Of a stretch of 64,000 bases of DNA, positions 46,925 through 57,320 are shown piece by piece (the first letter of the stretch is position 1; the number at the start of each line of letters is the position of its first letter). The stretch lies in the NCBI GenBank assembly GCA_037126765.1, contig JBBCBC010000035.1, positions 1,612,001-1,676,000 on the forward strand, written 5' to 3'. Made by a program: the position numbers and the translations under genes. Origin of the DNA: Stenogyne calaminthoides (lineage: Eukaryota; Streptophyta; Magnoliopsida; Lamiales; Lamiaceae). The notes below the pieces were generated by a model. It had not been told where the DNA came from. It did no database searches and was given only the letters and a program-made list of their open reading frames with translations.

Positions 46925-48585
46925 TGTTGGGATATTTTAGTTTTGATGAATTATGCCAAAACATTATCAACTTGTGTTATTGAAGTTAAATTACAGATAA
47001 CAAGTTGAGGGGGAACGAGAGAACAAATTGAGGGGGAACTCACGAAATTAGACGTAGATGATCGAGATCAGACGATGCTGCAGATGAGACTGATCGAGAT
47101 CAGATGAGTAAGATGAGTTCCGGAGTTAACTGATGAGCTGTGCAAAATCAGAAGAGAAGAAAAGCTAAGCCAGCTGATCAGAAGATCAGATGACCAGAAC
47201 AGACCTGAGCAGATGATCAGAAGAACAGTCGAGCTGATATGGTGATCAGAAGAGCAGACAAGCTGATCAGAAAGAAACTAACCAGAAGATCAGAAGAGAA
47301 GGTTGCAGATCAGAAGAGGAGCAGATGAGACTGATTGAGATCAGACGTGATCGAGATCAGATATGAAGATGAGCAGATGATCAAGATCAGACGTGATTGA
47401 GATCAGATGTGCTAAACTGATATGCTAAACCTAATGCACTGACCTGATGCTATCCGGAGATGTTGATCTGAAGATGTGTTGCTCTGATCAGTCGAGCTGA
47501 TCAGATCAGGCAAAGAAGAAATCAGATAGCCTGAGTCAAAGTGACCTGAAGGTCAGGATGTCTGAATTCAGAGAACTGAACTCAGTCAGCCTGAGTGTCA
47601 GTATGCCTGATCAGACAAGGTCCGCTAAAGAGAAGTCTGCTGAATCAAGTATCCTGAGGCTCAGATGAGAAATCTGAGACTCAGATAAATCTGAAGACTC
47701 AGATAGAACTGAAGACTCAGTATATCTCTGAAGACACTGAAACTTAGAGAATCCTGAATGATTCCAAGGCGAGGAATCTGAGGAATATAGCCATTAGAAT
47801 CAGCTGACGTGGACCAATGAGAGGAAGACAACCAGCCTGAAGAAGCTGCAAAAAGCTACAGAATAGTATGGATTTGAATGTGACTCCTTCCAACGGTAAC
47901 ATTTAAATCCACAATATAAATACAAGTTCTTCCCTCATTATCGTGGTGGAAAAATGCGTGAAACATCCGTCAAGCCAAATCTTCAAAGCATTCCCACCAA
48001 CAGAACACAGAGCAAGAAATACACACATATATTCAAAAGTGTTCTACCCTAGATCTAAGCACAAATGCTATATCCTAAGCTTAGAGAGATTTTCCCATCC
48101 ATAGCATTGAGGCTAAACAAATGTAAGGGAAAATCTCAACCTAGTTGGAAACCAAACAATCTTATACCCAAACCCAAGAGTTGGTTAAGTTTGTAGGTGA
48201 GTGTGAACTCGGTAAACATCTAGCAATCCCGAAAGGGAGGGTAGGCAATCCCGTGAGGGTGATAAGTCCCGTTTGAGTGTGAACTCGGTAAACATCTGTT
48301 GGGTGTTGGACTAACACGTTAAACTAAGTCCAGTTGGTTAAGTAGGTGCCCCTGATGATAGGGAAGAGTGGATGTAGGAGTTGGTCTCCGAACCACTATA
48401 AAATCGTGTGTTCTTTACTGCTTTATGTTCTTACTTGTCATATGCATTCGATTATAAGCAAAACAACACACATGAGCTTAAAAATCAAAAATCTGTAATC
48501 ACTCTGCCCTCACCCCTGTTTTATATGCATTGAATGAAATGTTTGCTTCCGCACGCGCAAAATCGGTTTTAATCGGGACCTAACA
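46925..48585 (+). repeat. Sire-3 solo LTR (ii), TSD CTTTG
   Basis: 1.66 kb, TGTTGGGATATTTTAG to GGGACCTAACA, with perfect CTTTG duplications at 46920-46924 and 48586-48590. TATA box TATAAATA at 47915-47922. GAGTGGATGTAGGA...CCGAACCACTATAA block at 48366-48402. GATCAGA-rich tract at about 47040-47480. It is the most deeply nested insertion in the window. Confidence 0.93.
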
Positions 48586-48590
48586 CTTTG

Positions 48591-51215
48591 AAAGGAAGGA
48601 AAGAGAAAAGCTCGAACTCTCAGGAGGAGACCGCTAAGAAGGAGCTGTTGAAGCCCAACAAGCCAGGGGGAAAGCCCTGATGGAAGTGAAAAGATAGAAA
48701 GGAGAAACTTTGAAGAAGAAAACACTGGCCCCTCAGAAAAGCAGAAAACTTCAAACTATTCTCGACGAGGAGAGGTGACATCGAGGAAATCCAACACGAA
48801 GGCCGGAAGGATTTGAAATCTCCACCGCAGTTTCGCTCAGGTTGTGACAATTCAGAAGAAGAAACCGAGAATGTGTTTTCCGAGGTTTTCGGAACTTCTC
48901 TGAGCTCAGACAAAATTTCTCAGGAAATATTCAAGGGACCTCAGGTTCCTACTGAGGAGATACCTGTTCAGACCTCAGATCAGACTGAACCTCAGGATCT
49001 GCTGAATTTGGATGCGCTCCTGAGTGAACCATTTCTCGATCCCTCAGCACCTGAACTCATTCAATATGATCCTACTGAACCTGAGAGCCCAAAGCTGAAG
49101 AAGGGAGAGGCAGAAGAAACTGAGTTGCGCAACAAGGGGGAACGATTCATCCTGGACAGATACCCTGAGCTCTCATATCCTGACCTTCAGGATCTCTTCT
49201 TCAGACTCAGAACCACAGTCTATATCCTTAATCAGACTCTAACAGAGATGCTGAACATAGCCTCCTTCAGAGGAGAGGATTGGTGGAATGTTGAGACTGT
49301 TGTTCTGACAGAGTTCTCTGGATTCGGGAAGACAAAGCTCAGGATGAAAAATGCTGATTTTGATGATCTAGTCAAGAGGAAAGTGGCTGAGAGAAGGGAA
49401 GCTGATGTTGATGCCTCCAGTTCTAAAAATCCAGAAGGAGATGAGGATCAAGATAGAGATCAAGAAGATGCTGAAAAGCAATCTCAAATGGAGAAGGAAA
49501 CTGATGCTGGTCAGACTGATATCTCACATCCTCAGACTGAAGTTAGCACTCTTCAGGTATCTTTTGGCACTATTAAACATTATGCCAAAGCTACTGAAGT
49601 TTCTATCTTTAAATGATGCAGACTGAGGCTCAGGTGGAGCACCCAGCTCAGGTGGAAAAAGTTGTATATACTCCAGAGATTGATCTAAGTCCTATCTTGG
49701 ACAAATTGGAGAAGGTGGTGCCAATGGTGGAGAAAATGACTCAAATTGAAGAAACCTTGGCAAGCCAATCTCAAAAGCTAGAAACTCTGAGTTCATCTTC
49801 AGACATCCTGCATCTACAAACATCTCTTGCTGATAAAATGACTACTCTGGAGGGAAAGGTTGATGTAGTCAAAACTGAGCTCAATGCAGAGATGAAGCAG
49901 ATGTATCAGGAAAGAACAGCATATCTTGAAGCCAAGCTTGTTGAGAAGAATGATTTAATGATCAAGACAGTTGTTGAGGAAATGGGCTCTATGCTCATGA
50001 CCAAGATGACAGAGATGATGCAAAATGTCTTCTCAAATCAGTTTGCACCTCTTTCTGAAGAGTTCTCAGTAGCTAAGAATCACATGAAGAGATTAGAAGA
50101 TGAGCATGATCAGTTGGCAGGAGAAGTGCGCAGTATAAGCAAAGAGCAATATCATATGGATACTGCACTTTCTCAACTTCTTCCAAGGTATGGTGACAAA
50201 AAGGGGGAAAGGCCTGGTGGCAAACTTAGCGAGTTGTTGGCACAAACCTTGAAGAGAAAGGCTCAGAAAGAAGCTGAAGATAAATTAATTGTTGATGCCT
50301 TAAAAGAAGTGGAAGCCACTGAGAAGCTCAAGTTCAAAGAAACTGAAGAACCTATCTGCACTCAAGTATCTGAGCAGACTATTCAGGAAGCAATTTCTGA
50401 GAAACTGAGTGGTAGAAAAATGGTGGAAACAAGACAAGCCAGTGAAGAACAAGTCAGACCTGATAAGAGAAAGGTTGTGGCATTTGTAGAGCAAGAGAAG
50501 AAGAAAAGAGCTAAAGCTTCTAAATCTACTCAAAGGAAATTGATAATTGATTTTGAAGAATCTGAGGAAGAAGTTGAAAAAGAAGTCTTCAACACTAAGA
50601 AAGCTCTGAAAACCCTTCAAGTTGAAAAGGAGAAGAAGACTGTTGCTTCTATATCAGGAGTTCTTGTAATCAGGAAAAAGAAAGAAGAAGTGGTTTCAAG
50701 AAATTTTTGAGCAAGAGGAGGGGTACAGAGAAAGCTCAGAAATGGCCGCACATTGACAAATGGATGCCTATTCAGTTCAATGATGTGTGGGAGGAAATCA
50801 AGAGAATCTTCTGGTTCTACTATGAGATTCTGAGGGAATGGAGGGGGAGTAGCTCGGATATGAATGAAGCCTTCATTGAGTACTTATTGACATTCTATCC
50901 TAAGTACCTGCAAAGTTGGATCAACTTGGTAGATGAAGGAAATACTCAGATAGTTGCCCTGGTCCATATACTTACCCAGCTCCAAGACTTGAGAATGGCT
51001 ATGTGAATGAGACAGCCATTTCTCAAGAGATTGCTCAGTATGCCATCCAGCTAGGCCTAACAGGAAACAACCCAGACATCATCAAAGCAAGGGATGAATT
51101 GAAGAAAAGATACTATGGGATGTTCAACCTGGAGGTGCTAGAGGATGAGGTAGAAGAAGACTGTAAACTCTTTGTACTTCTGTTTTTTGTTTTTGATTTT
51201 CCTTGTAATCTGTAA
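48591..51215 (+). pseudogene. Sire-1d env-like gene, middle and C-terminal part
   Basis: Continues in four overlapping open stretches (48813-49616, 49613-50710, 50707-51006, 51003-51215) in different frames, so at least three small indels. Content in order: acidic Pro/Thr region, FILDRYPELSYPDLQDLFF block, acidic region, long heptad-rich coiled coil (49680-50280), basic patch KKKRAKASKSTQRK, and C-terminal block KWPHIDKWMPIQFNDVWEEI followed by FYPKYLQSWINL. It lacks most of the stops of Sire-1c, making it a good comparison copy. No membrane segment is evident; the hydrophobic tail at 51170-51215 is probably past the original stop. Confidence 0.82.
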
Positions 51216-51407
51216 CTCTGATCTTACGTCAATGAAAATTTATCTTTATGCTCAAAGATAATATCTCATTATCTTTTTACATGTCTTTTATGTTTGATAT
51301 GTCTTATGTTTTGAAATTATTGGAAAATTGCCATTTTGGATTGTAATAGAAAAACTGGAACCTGGGTATAGGTTAGGTTGTTGTAACAAGATGGTTTTGG
51401 CATCATC
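51216..51407 (+). other. Sire-1d non-coding 3' region
   Basis: AT-rich, no gene. It contains a segment with AAAGATAATATCTCATTATC that also occurs before the Sire-1c 3' LTR (about 31925-31970, opposite strand). It is a shared 3' untranslated region. Confidence 0.6.
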
Positions 51408-51421
51408 AAAAAGGGGGAAAT
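51408..51421 (+). other. Polypurine tract of Sire-1d
   Basis: AAAAAGGGGGAAAT immediately before the 3' LTR. A second similar run, CAAAAAGGGGGAAAGG, lies inside the env-like coding region near 50198. Confidence 0.88.
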
Positions 51422-53705
51422 TATTGGGAGATGAATTTAATAAAGAGATTTTGATTAGATCCCAAAACCCCGAGTATGACATGTTCAGGATAATCTTGAT
51501 AGACTGAGTCAGGATTCAGTATAGAGTGTTCAGGAAGTTATCTGCACCATGTATAGTCAGCAGATATAGATCAAAGTTAGATTCTCGAAGACTCAAGAAG
51601 TTTCAAGAAACCGAAGACTCGTAAGTTTCTTAAGAAATCGAAGACTCGTAAGTTTCAAGAAATCAAGACTTCGAGAAGTTTCAAGAAATGAAGACTCAAG
51701 AAGTTTTTCAAGAAATCAAGACTCTCAAAAGTAATCAAGACTCAAGAAGTTGTCAAGAAATCAAGACTCAAGATGTCATCGAAGACACTAAAGACTCAAG
51801 ATGACATCAAGACTCAAGATGTCACTGAAGACTCAATATGTCATCAAGACTCAAGATGACATCAAGACTCAAGATGTCATCGAGGACATCAAGACTCAGA
51901 GGACATCAAGACTCGGAAGACATCAAGACTCAGAAGACATTGAAAAACTCGTAATACACCGAGACTCTAAGACACTAAAGACTCAAAAGACACTGAAGAC
52001 TCAGAAGAGACAGAAGACTCAAGACATCAAGACTCAAGACATCAAGACCCGTAAGACATCAAGACTCAAAAACATCAAGACTCGGAAGACATCAAGACTC
52101 GTAAGATTCTCAAGACACGTAAGATAATCAAGACCCAGAGAGTTATCAAGACTCAAGAAGATTCGAATACTCAAAGATAACCTGAATGTTCCGAGGCACT
52201 GAATAATATCTATCTGAAGACTACAAAACTGAGAAAAATGCGAATATTCAAAAAAATAGATATTGCCCAAGACATTCATATGCAGACAAAAGGAACTAAG
52301 TCTAAGTGTTGTTTAAGGTTATCTCATTCAGAGAGATTGACCAAAAAGAGTCGTTATGTTGTTTGTCTACATTTCTTGAAGACAAGAACTAATCGAGAGG
52401 AAGAAAAGACTGCACTTTCATCGACATTGAAAGCGACAGACATTTGAAGCATGTCAAGAGTACTATGTTCGCATCGCAAAAAAAGTGGTGATTGGCTACA
52501 TGAATGCATATTTCCTAAAACATGCAAGGGAGTATTCAAACCCTAAAAATAGTCGTTCATCAAACACCATAAGAGGAAACTCATGAAGCTATCTCCTCCA
52601 ACGGATAGTTTTTCAAGAGTGACCTTGGTGAAGTTGCCTATAAATTCTAGTGACCCTTTACATTGAGAGGTTACGGGAAATTTGAAAGCAACTCAAGAGC
52701 TCATTCAGATATCGCAAATTGAAGCACTTTCGAAAAACCTAGAATTTCCCAAGTGTTTCACATTGAAGAGAGCTCATTCACTAAGCCTAGATTGATAAGA
52801 TATATCCTAAGCTTAGTAGAGATATCATAACCTTTGCATTGTTCTTATTCTAAAGGATATCTCATCCTAGTTGGAAACCAACCAGAAACCCAAACCCTTT
52901 GTTAAGGTAGTTTGTGTGTGCTTTGTTGGTGAGTTGGAGTTGTAAAGAGTTAGTAAGCTACAGTGAATTAGCCAGAAAACTCTAGAGAAGAAGTTAGTAA
53001 GCTATTTGTGGTAGTCTGAACACTTGTGTGTGTTTGAGTTAGTAAGCTGCAGTGAGTCAGCCAGAAAACTCAAAGTAGAAAAGTGAGTAAGCTACAGTGA
53101 GTTAGCCAGAAAGCTTTAGGAAGTGGTTAAGGAATTTCTCTGAAGGTTGGAGAGAGTGGAGGTAGGAGCTTGAGTCTCTGAACCACTAAAATTGCTGTGT
53201 TGTTTTGCTTTTTGTACTGCATTATTATCTGTTGCATGTTTTTCACTGAAAGCATAGTTCACTGATATTCAGTTGGAACCAATCCACTGAACTTGCATCC
53301 AACTGATCATAGCCCTAATCATTGTTTCATTAAAAGGAAGATTTTCAGCAAAGCTAAAAACGAGTATAAACTTAGGGCCAACCATTCCGCACACTTGAGT
53401 AGCTAGAACAGATAGTTACCAAACTGAACTAACTCTACTGAGGGTTCAGTAAGATAAATATCTGATCCAAGATCCTCAGGATCTCTGATAAACTCAGGCT
53501 CAGTTGGGCTAATCTGAAGCTTCTAAAAGCAGCTCAGGATCATTGTCTCAGTAGACTTTGACTCAGGGCAATCTGTGCTTCTCAGGGCCAAATCATCAGG
53601 ATAACCTGACCCATCTGACCTCAGTGAAAAAAAAGTTTTAAAAATCACTGAACACGTGTATTCCCCCCCATACACGTGTGAGACTCGTTAGCACCGGGAC
53701 CAACA
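51422..53705 (+). repeat. Sire-1d 3' LTR
   Basis: 2.28 kb. It starts TATTGGGAG (TG changed to TA) and ends GCACCGGGACCAACA. TATA box near 52639. Low-complexity tract of CAAGACTCAAGATG words at 51585-52165. GAGTGGAGGTAGGA...GAACCACTAAAA block at 53155-53192. Paired ACACGTGT motifs around a C-run at about 53651-53680. Confidence 0.92.
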
Positions 53706-54765
53706 GTATGATACACTCTCTCAGTTCTTGATAGACAGTGGTTTCACTAAAGGAATAGTGGACAGAACCTTATTTAGAATAGAAGATGGAGAAGACATTC
53801 TGATGGTTCAGATTTATGTGGATGACATCATCTTCGGATCTCCCAACAATAGTTTATGTGAAAAAATCAGCAAGCTGATGCAAGGGAAGTTCGAGATGTC
53901 CATGATGGGTCAGATGAGTTACTTTCTGGGTTTACAAGTTAAGCAAAGTACAGAAGGGATATTCGTCTGACAGGTGAAGTACATTAGGAGTTTATTGGCT
54001 AAGTTTGGAGTTCAAAACTGTAAAGAAGCCAGAATTCCTATGATGACTGGATTCAAGATGGATCCAGGTGAGAATGGTCAGAAAACTAATCAGGAAGAAT
54101 ATAGGGCTCTCATTGGATCTCTATTATACCTGAATGCCAGCAGACCTGATATAACATTTGCAGTAGGTGTATGTGCCAGATTTCAGGCAAATCCAATGCA
54201 AAGCCACCTGGAAGCAGCTAAGCGGATTCTTAAGTATCTGAAGGGGGACAGTAAACCTTGGTTTATTTTACCATCAGATGATAATCTAGAGCTTAGTGGG
54301 TATTCTGATTCTGATTATGGAGGTTGCAGAATTGACAGGAAGTCAACCTCAGGTACATGTCAATTTTTAGGTAGTAAACTGATCTCTTGGTTTTCGAAGA
54401 TGCAGACATCAGTTGCGACATCTACTACTGAAGCATAATATATGGCTGCAGGAAGCTGTTGCTCCTAACTGCTCTGGCTAAGTCAGCAGCTGAGGGATTA
54501 TAACATTGTAGCTAAGAACGTACCTATATTCTGTGACAGTAATAGTGCTATTGCAATCATTCAGAATCCTGTTCTACATACAAGATGCAAGCATGTGGAT
54601 GTCAGACACCATTTTATAAGAGATCATGTTGAAAAGAAGAATATCAGAATGGAAAAGATCCATACTGATAAACAGAAAGCTGATATTTTAACCAAGCCAC
54701 TAGCTGAGATCAGATTCTGAGAATTATGCAATGAGCTAGGGCTTCTGGATCTCGGAGACAAATAA
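53706..54765 (+). pseudogene. pol: Sire-2 RT C-terminal part and RNase H
   Basis: Resumes after Sire-1d with [16 protein letters not shown], the catalytic [25 protein letters not shown] and RNase H (GYSDSDYGGCRIDRKST). In-frame stops are at about 53968, 54436, 54466 and 54718. It ends at TAA 54763-54765. RT plus RNase H would be complete if joined to 42119-42267, apart from the stops. Confidence 0.9.
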
Positions 54766-54822
54766 GCAGCACCTAAAATAAAAACAAAAATCCTAAAGCC
54801 ATAAGTACACAGGTCGTACCAG

Positions 54823-54884
54823 AGGCCGGTGGCCTACTAAAAACCTTGCTAGGGTAAAATCCCCCTTGGGGCAAAACCCCTAGC
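54823..54884 (+). other. Nested hairpins in the Sire-2 spacer
   Basis: First AGGCC-GGT-GGCCT (54823-54835). Then an outer stem GCTAGGG (54848-54854) with CCCTAGC (54878-54884) enclosing CCCC-TT-GGGG (54862-54871). It lies 60-120 bases after the pol stop. Role unknown. Confidence 0.7.
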
Positions 54885-55555
54885 GAAGGGAAAAAGGGTT
54901 ACTCATCTAAAATGAAGAACTACTTCGAAAGGTGTAAGTAATCCTTATTCATATCAGAAAAAAGTAAATCAACTAGGAAGTCTGGAACTCGGAGAAAGTG
55001 CACCAGAAATGTTTGGTGGACTAGTCTCCAAGATCAGTTGGTTAAGAGACTGACCAGATAGAAAGAGTCAGTTGAGGAAGGCACCTCAACTGATCAGATC
55101 TGATCAGAAAAGAATTATCAGATTAAAGGGGAACTGATCAGATTGGAAGGTTATACTTTGTAAGTCGATTAAGATATGTTCAACAAGCAAGTTGTATAAG
55201 ATTAAGGCTACAAATCGCATAAGAAAGTAGAAACAACACAACAATGGAATAATAGAAATTTTCATTGATAAAGAACCGGAGGTCAGATTTAAATTACAAG
55301 TTACAAGTACAAAAGGACCCGGAGGTTAGTACATAAATCATAAACCCTAAGCCTAACCCTAGAAGGGGTGGAGAGAGGCTTTAAAGATTTCAGAGCCTGA
55401 TGCTCCCATTTTCCCCCCAACCCTAAAAGGGGTGTGAGAGGCTTTGAAATAATCCTACGCCACCCTCAGAGCTTCAGAGTGAGGAGCGAGAGCGGCATTG
55501 AAGGATTTCTAAGCCAGGAGCCCCTAGTCCTAAAATCATTAGGGCTCTCCAGCTG

Positions 55556-55957
55556 TTAAATGGGACACAAGTGCCAAAGATGTGGTCCAAAGACCATATG
55601 GCCACAAGTGTCACATGCAAATATTGAGTTTGATATACGATGATCAGTTGTTGTCTGATCAAGATCGAATACCAAACTCATGTTTTGTATCAGACTGAGT
55701 CTGCTGATGCTAATTTCGTCATCTCGATAGGCACACAAGGTGCATACGGTTAGGAGAAATGTCTTCTCATTTGCTATAGCAGATCCGCCGCCTTGGTGGT
55801 AGAGAAGCTTGGCAATAATTGTATGTGTAATCTTCGATGATGACGAAAGCAGTAATAAGGGACTCACAGGGTTGATTTTAGAAGCTTTATTCATTTGAAA
55901 AGGGTTAAAGGTTTTTGCCGGAAGTTTTGCCGGAAATAGGAGTTCATCGGAAAACAT
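55556..55957 (-). CDS. Antisense open reading frame in Sire-2, 133 codons, unknown
   Basis: Minus strand, ATG at 55957. It reads as MFSDELLFPAKL and ends with a Cys/His-rich segment (ACDTCGHMVFGPHLWHLC) that could bind zinc. I do not recognise it. It is uninterrupted in an element where every sense frame has stops, and it lies where some plant LTR elements carry extra antisense ORFs. In 64 kb a 133-codon frame can also arise by chance, and other frames of this length here are clear by-products. Confidence 0.3.
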   Translation of the reverse strand: MFSDELLFPAKLPAKTFNPFQMNKASKINPVSPLLLLSSSSKITHTIIAKLLYHQGGGSAIANEKTFLLTVCTLCAYRDDEISISRLSLIQNMSLVFDLDQTTTDHRISNSIFACDTCGHMVFGPHLWHLCPI

Positions 55958-57060
55958 AGAGAATAAGCTAAATAAAGAAGATGAATGGTTTATATTGTGT
56001 TGTTTGCCTAAAACCCCAGATCTATAGAAGAAAAGCAGGGGTATAGGTGCAAATTTAATTTCTCAAGACCCTTAAGAGAAATTTGTACCGCAAGGACAGC
56101 GCGTAAGAAACAAGCGACTGATGGTTGGATGAGTTGATGGTGTGAGTTATCACAATGTATCCATACCATTATTATGGAGTGTCAAATCACGCCGACTTAG
56201 GGAATCGAGGCAACTTTTTGACTCCCCGAAGTAAAAGCTATTGTGGGAGTATGACACAAATCCCTAGGAAACGTGGCCTGAATAGAAGAAGACTGAAGTT
56301 CAATACAGCTGGACATCAGAATGGCCTGAACAAGAAATCTGAAATCTTGAGTTCTGAAGTACTGAATTGCAGAATGTCAAGAGTGGATTAGGATGGATTC
56401 GTAGAAAACTGATCAGATAAGAAGGATCAGTTGGGTATGGTATCTCAACTGATCAGAAAGGATCAGGAGTTGTTCAGAGTTAACAGTTGAAAAGGGAACG
56501 TCATCAGAAAACTGATCAGATAAGTGGGACATTGTTGGGAAATAATATGGTTTAGGCAACCATCAGTAAGGTTAATAGTAATCAGGCCAACCAGATAAGA
56601 TCAACAGTGGTAACTGACTGATTCCAATATCAGTCAGTCAGATACGTTTTCTGATTTATCTTCATGCCTGTTCTATGTTAGTTATTACTGTTCACATTAC
56701 TTTATGATGTCATGCCTGCAAACATTAAATGCGGACGCGGGGCTTGTGTATTAAATGTATTTATTCCGAACCTTTAAGTCCAAAAGTCTGCCAGTTTAAA
56801 ACCTTAACCACACGATTGAATTACTTTTCAACCGCCTCAATCTTGACCGTCCACTTAAATCAAGGACACTCAAGTACCTTCAAAAATAATCGTACAAAAT
56901 TTTTTCCCTCCCATCTTTTAAAACCCTAAATACCTTTTCTCTGAAAACCTTTCGCATTTCATACTTTCAAAACCGCAATTCAGTTCCAGAAAATTCTCTC
57001 AAACATTCAAAATATTCAAACAATTAATCTATCTTCCAAAACACTCATATCGCTTTTCTG

Positions 57061-57317
57061 GTAACTTACTCATCTTGTTATTTTTGAATAGCATATCACG
57101 ATCAGAGTATAGAAATTGTGTGTATTACTGTTAATCATGATCAAATGGAATTTAAATTAGTCATTGTCATTTCTATATACATCATAAACTATATGCATAT
57201 TGGGGATAGATATTCATGTGTATTAATTTGCAAAATTACTCTTTTATGAACAACACTATGTGATTGATTATGTTGTTTCGCATAGCACTCATTTTGTATG
57301 ATTGTTTGTGATTTCAG
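57061..57317 (+). promoter_or_regulatory. Candidate intron directly before the Sire-2 env-like ATG
   Basis: Donor-like TCTG/GTAACTT at 57061 and acceptor-like TTGTGATTTCAG ending at 57317, three bases before the ATG at 57321. The 257 bases between are markedly T-rich, while flanking upstream sequence is A/C-rich like a 5' UTR. The length and composition fit a plant intron. Not experimentally supported. Confidence 0.45.
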
Positions 57318-57320
57318 AAA

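Larger units (their letters stand above)
42273..53705 (+). mobile_element. Sire-1d: Sirevirus-like element with deletions and a nested solo LTR
   Basis: 11.4 kb with perfect GTATG duplications at 42268-42272 and 53706-53710. Order: truncated 5' LTR, end of gag plus linker, partial pol (RT catalytic part and RNase H), palindromic repeats, env-like gene split by a Sire-3 solo LTR, polypurine tract, 3' LTR. Missing: the end of the 5' LTR, primer-binding site, most of gag, protease, integrase and RT start. The two deletions must post-date or accompany insertion, because the outer ends and TSD are intact. Confidence 0.93.
54766..57060 (+). other. Sire-2 spacer between pol and env-like gene
   Basis: About 2.3 kb without a sense gene. 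It contains a strong nested hairpin (54848-54884), a 64-bp direct repeat (55355 and 55419, AACCCTANAAGGGGTG), an antisense open frame (55556-55957) and, towards the end, promoter-like sequence. The motif TTGACCGTCCA near 56848 resembles the motif upstream of the Sire-1 env-like genes. The stretch 56930-57060 is A/C-rich like a 5' UTR. Confidence 0.6.
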
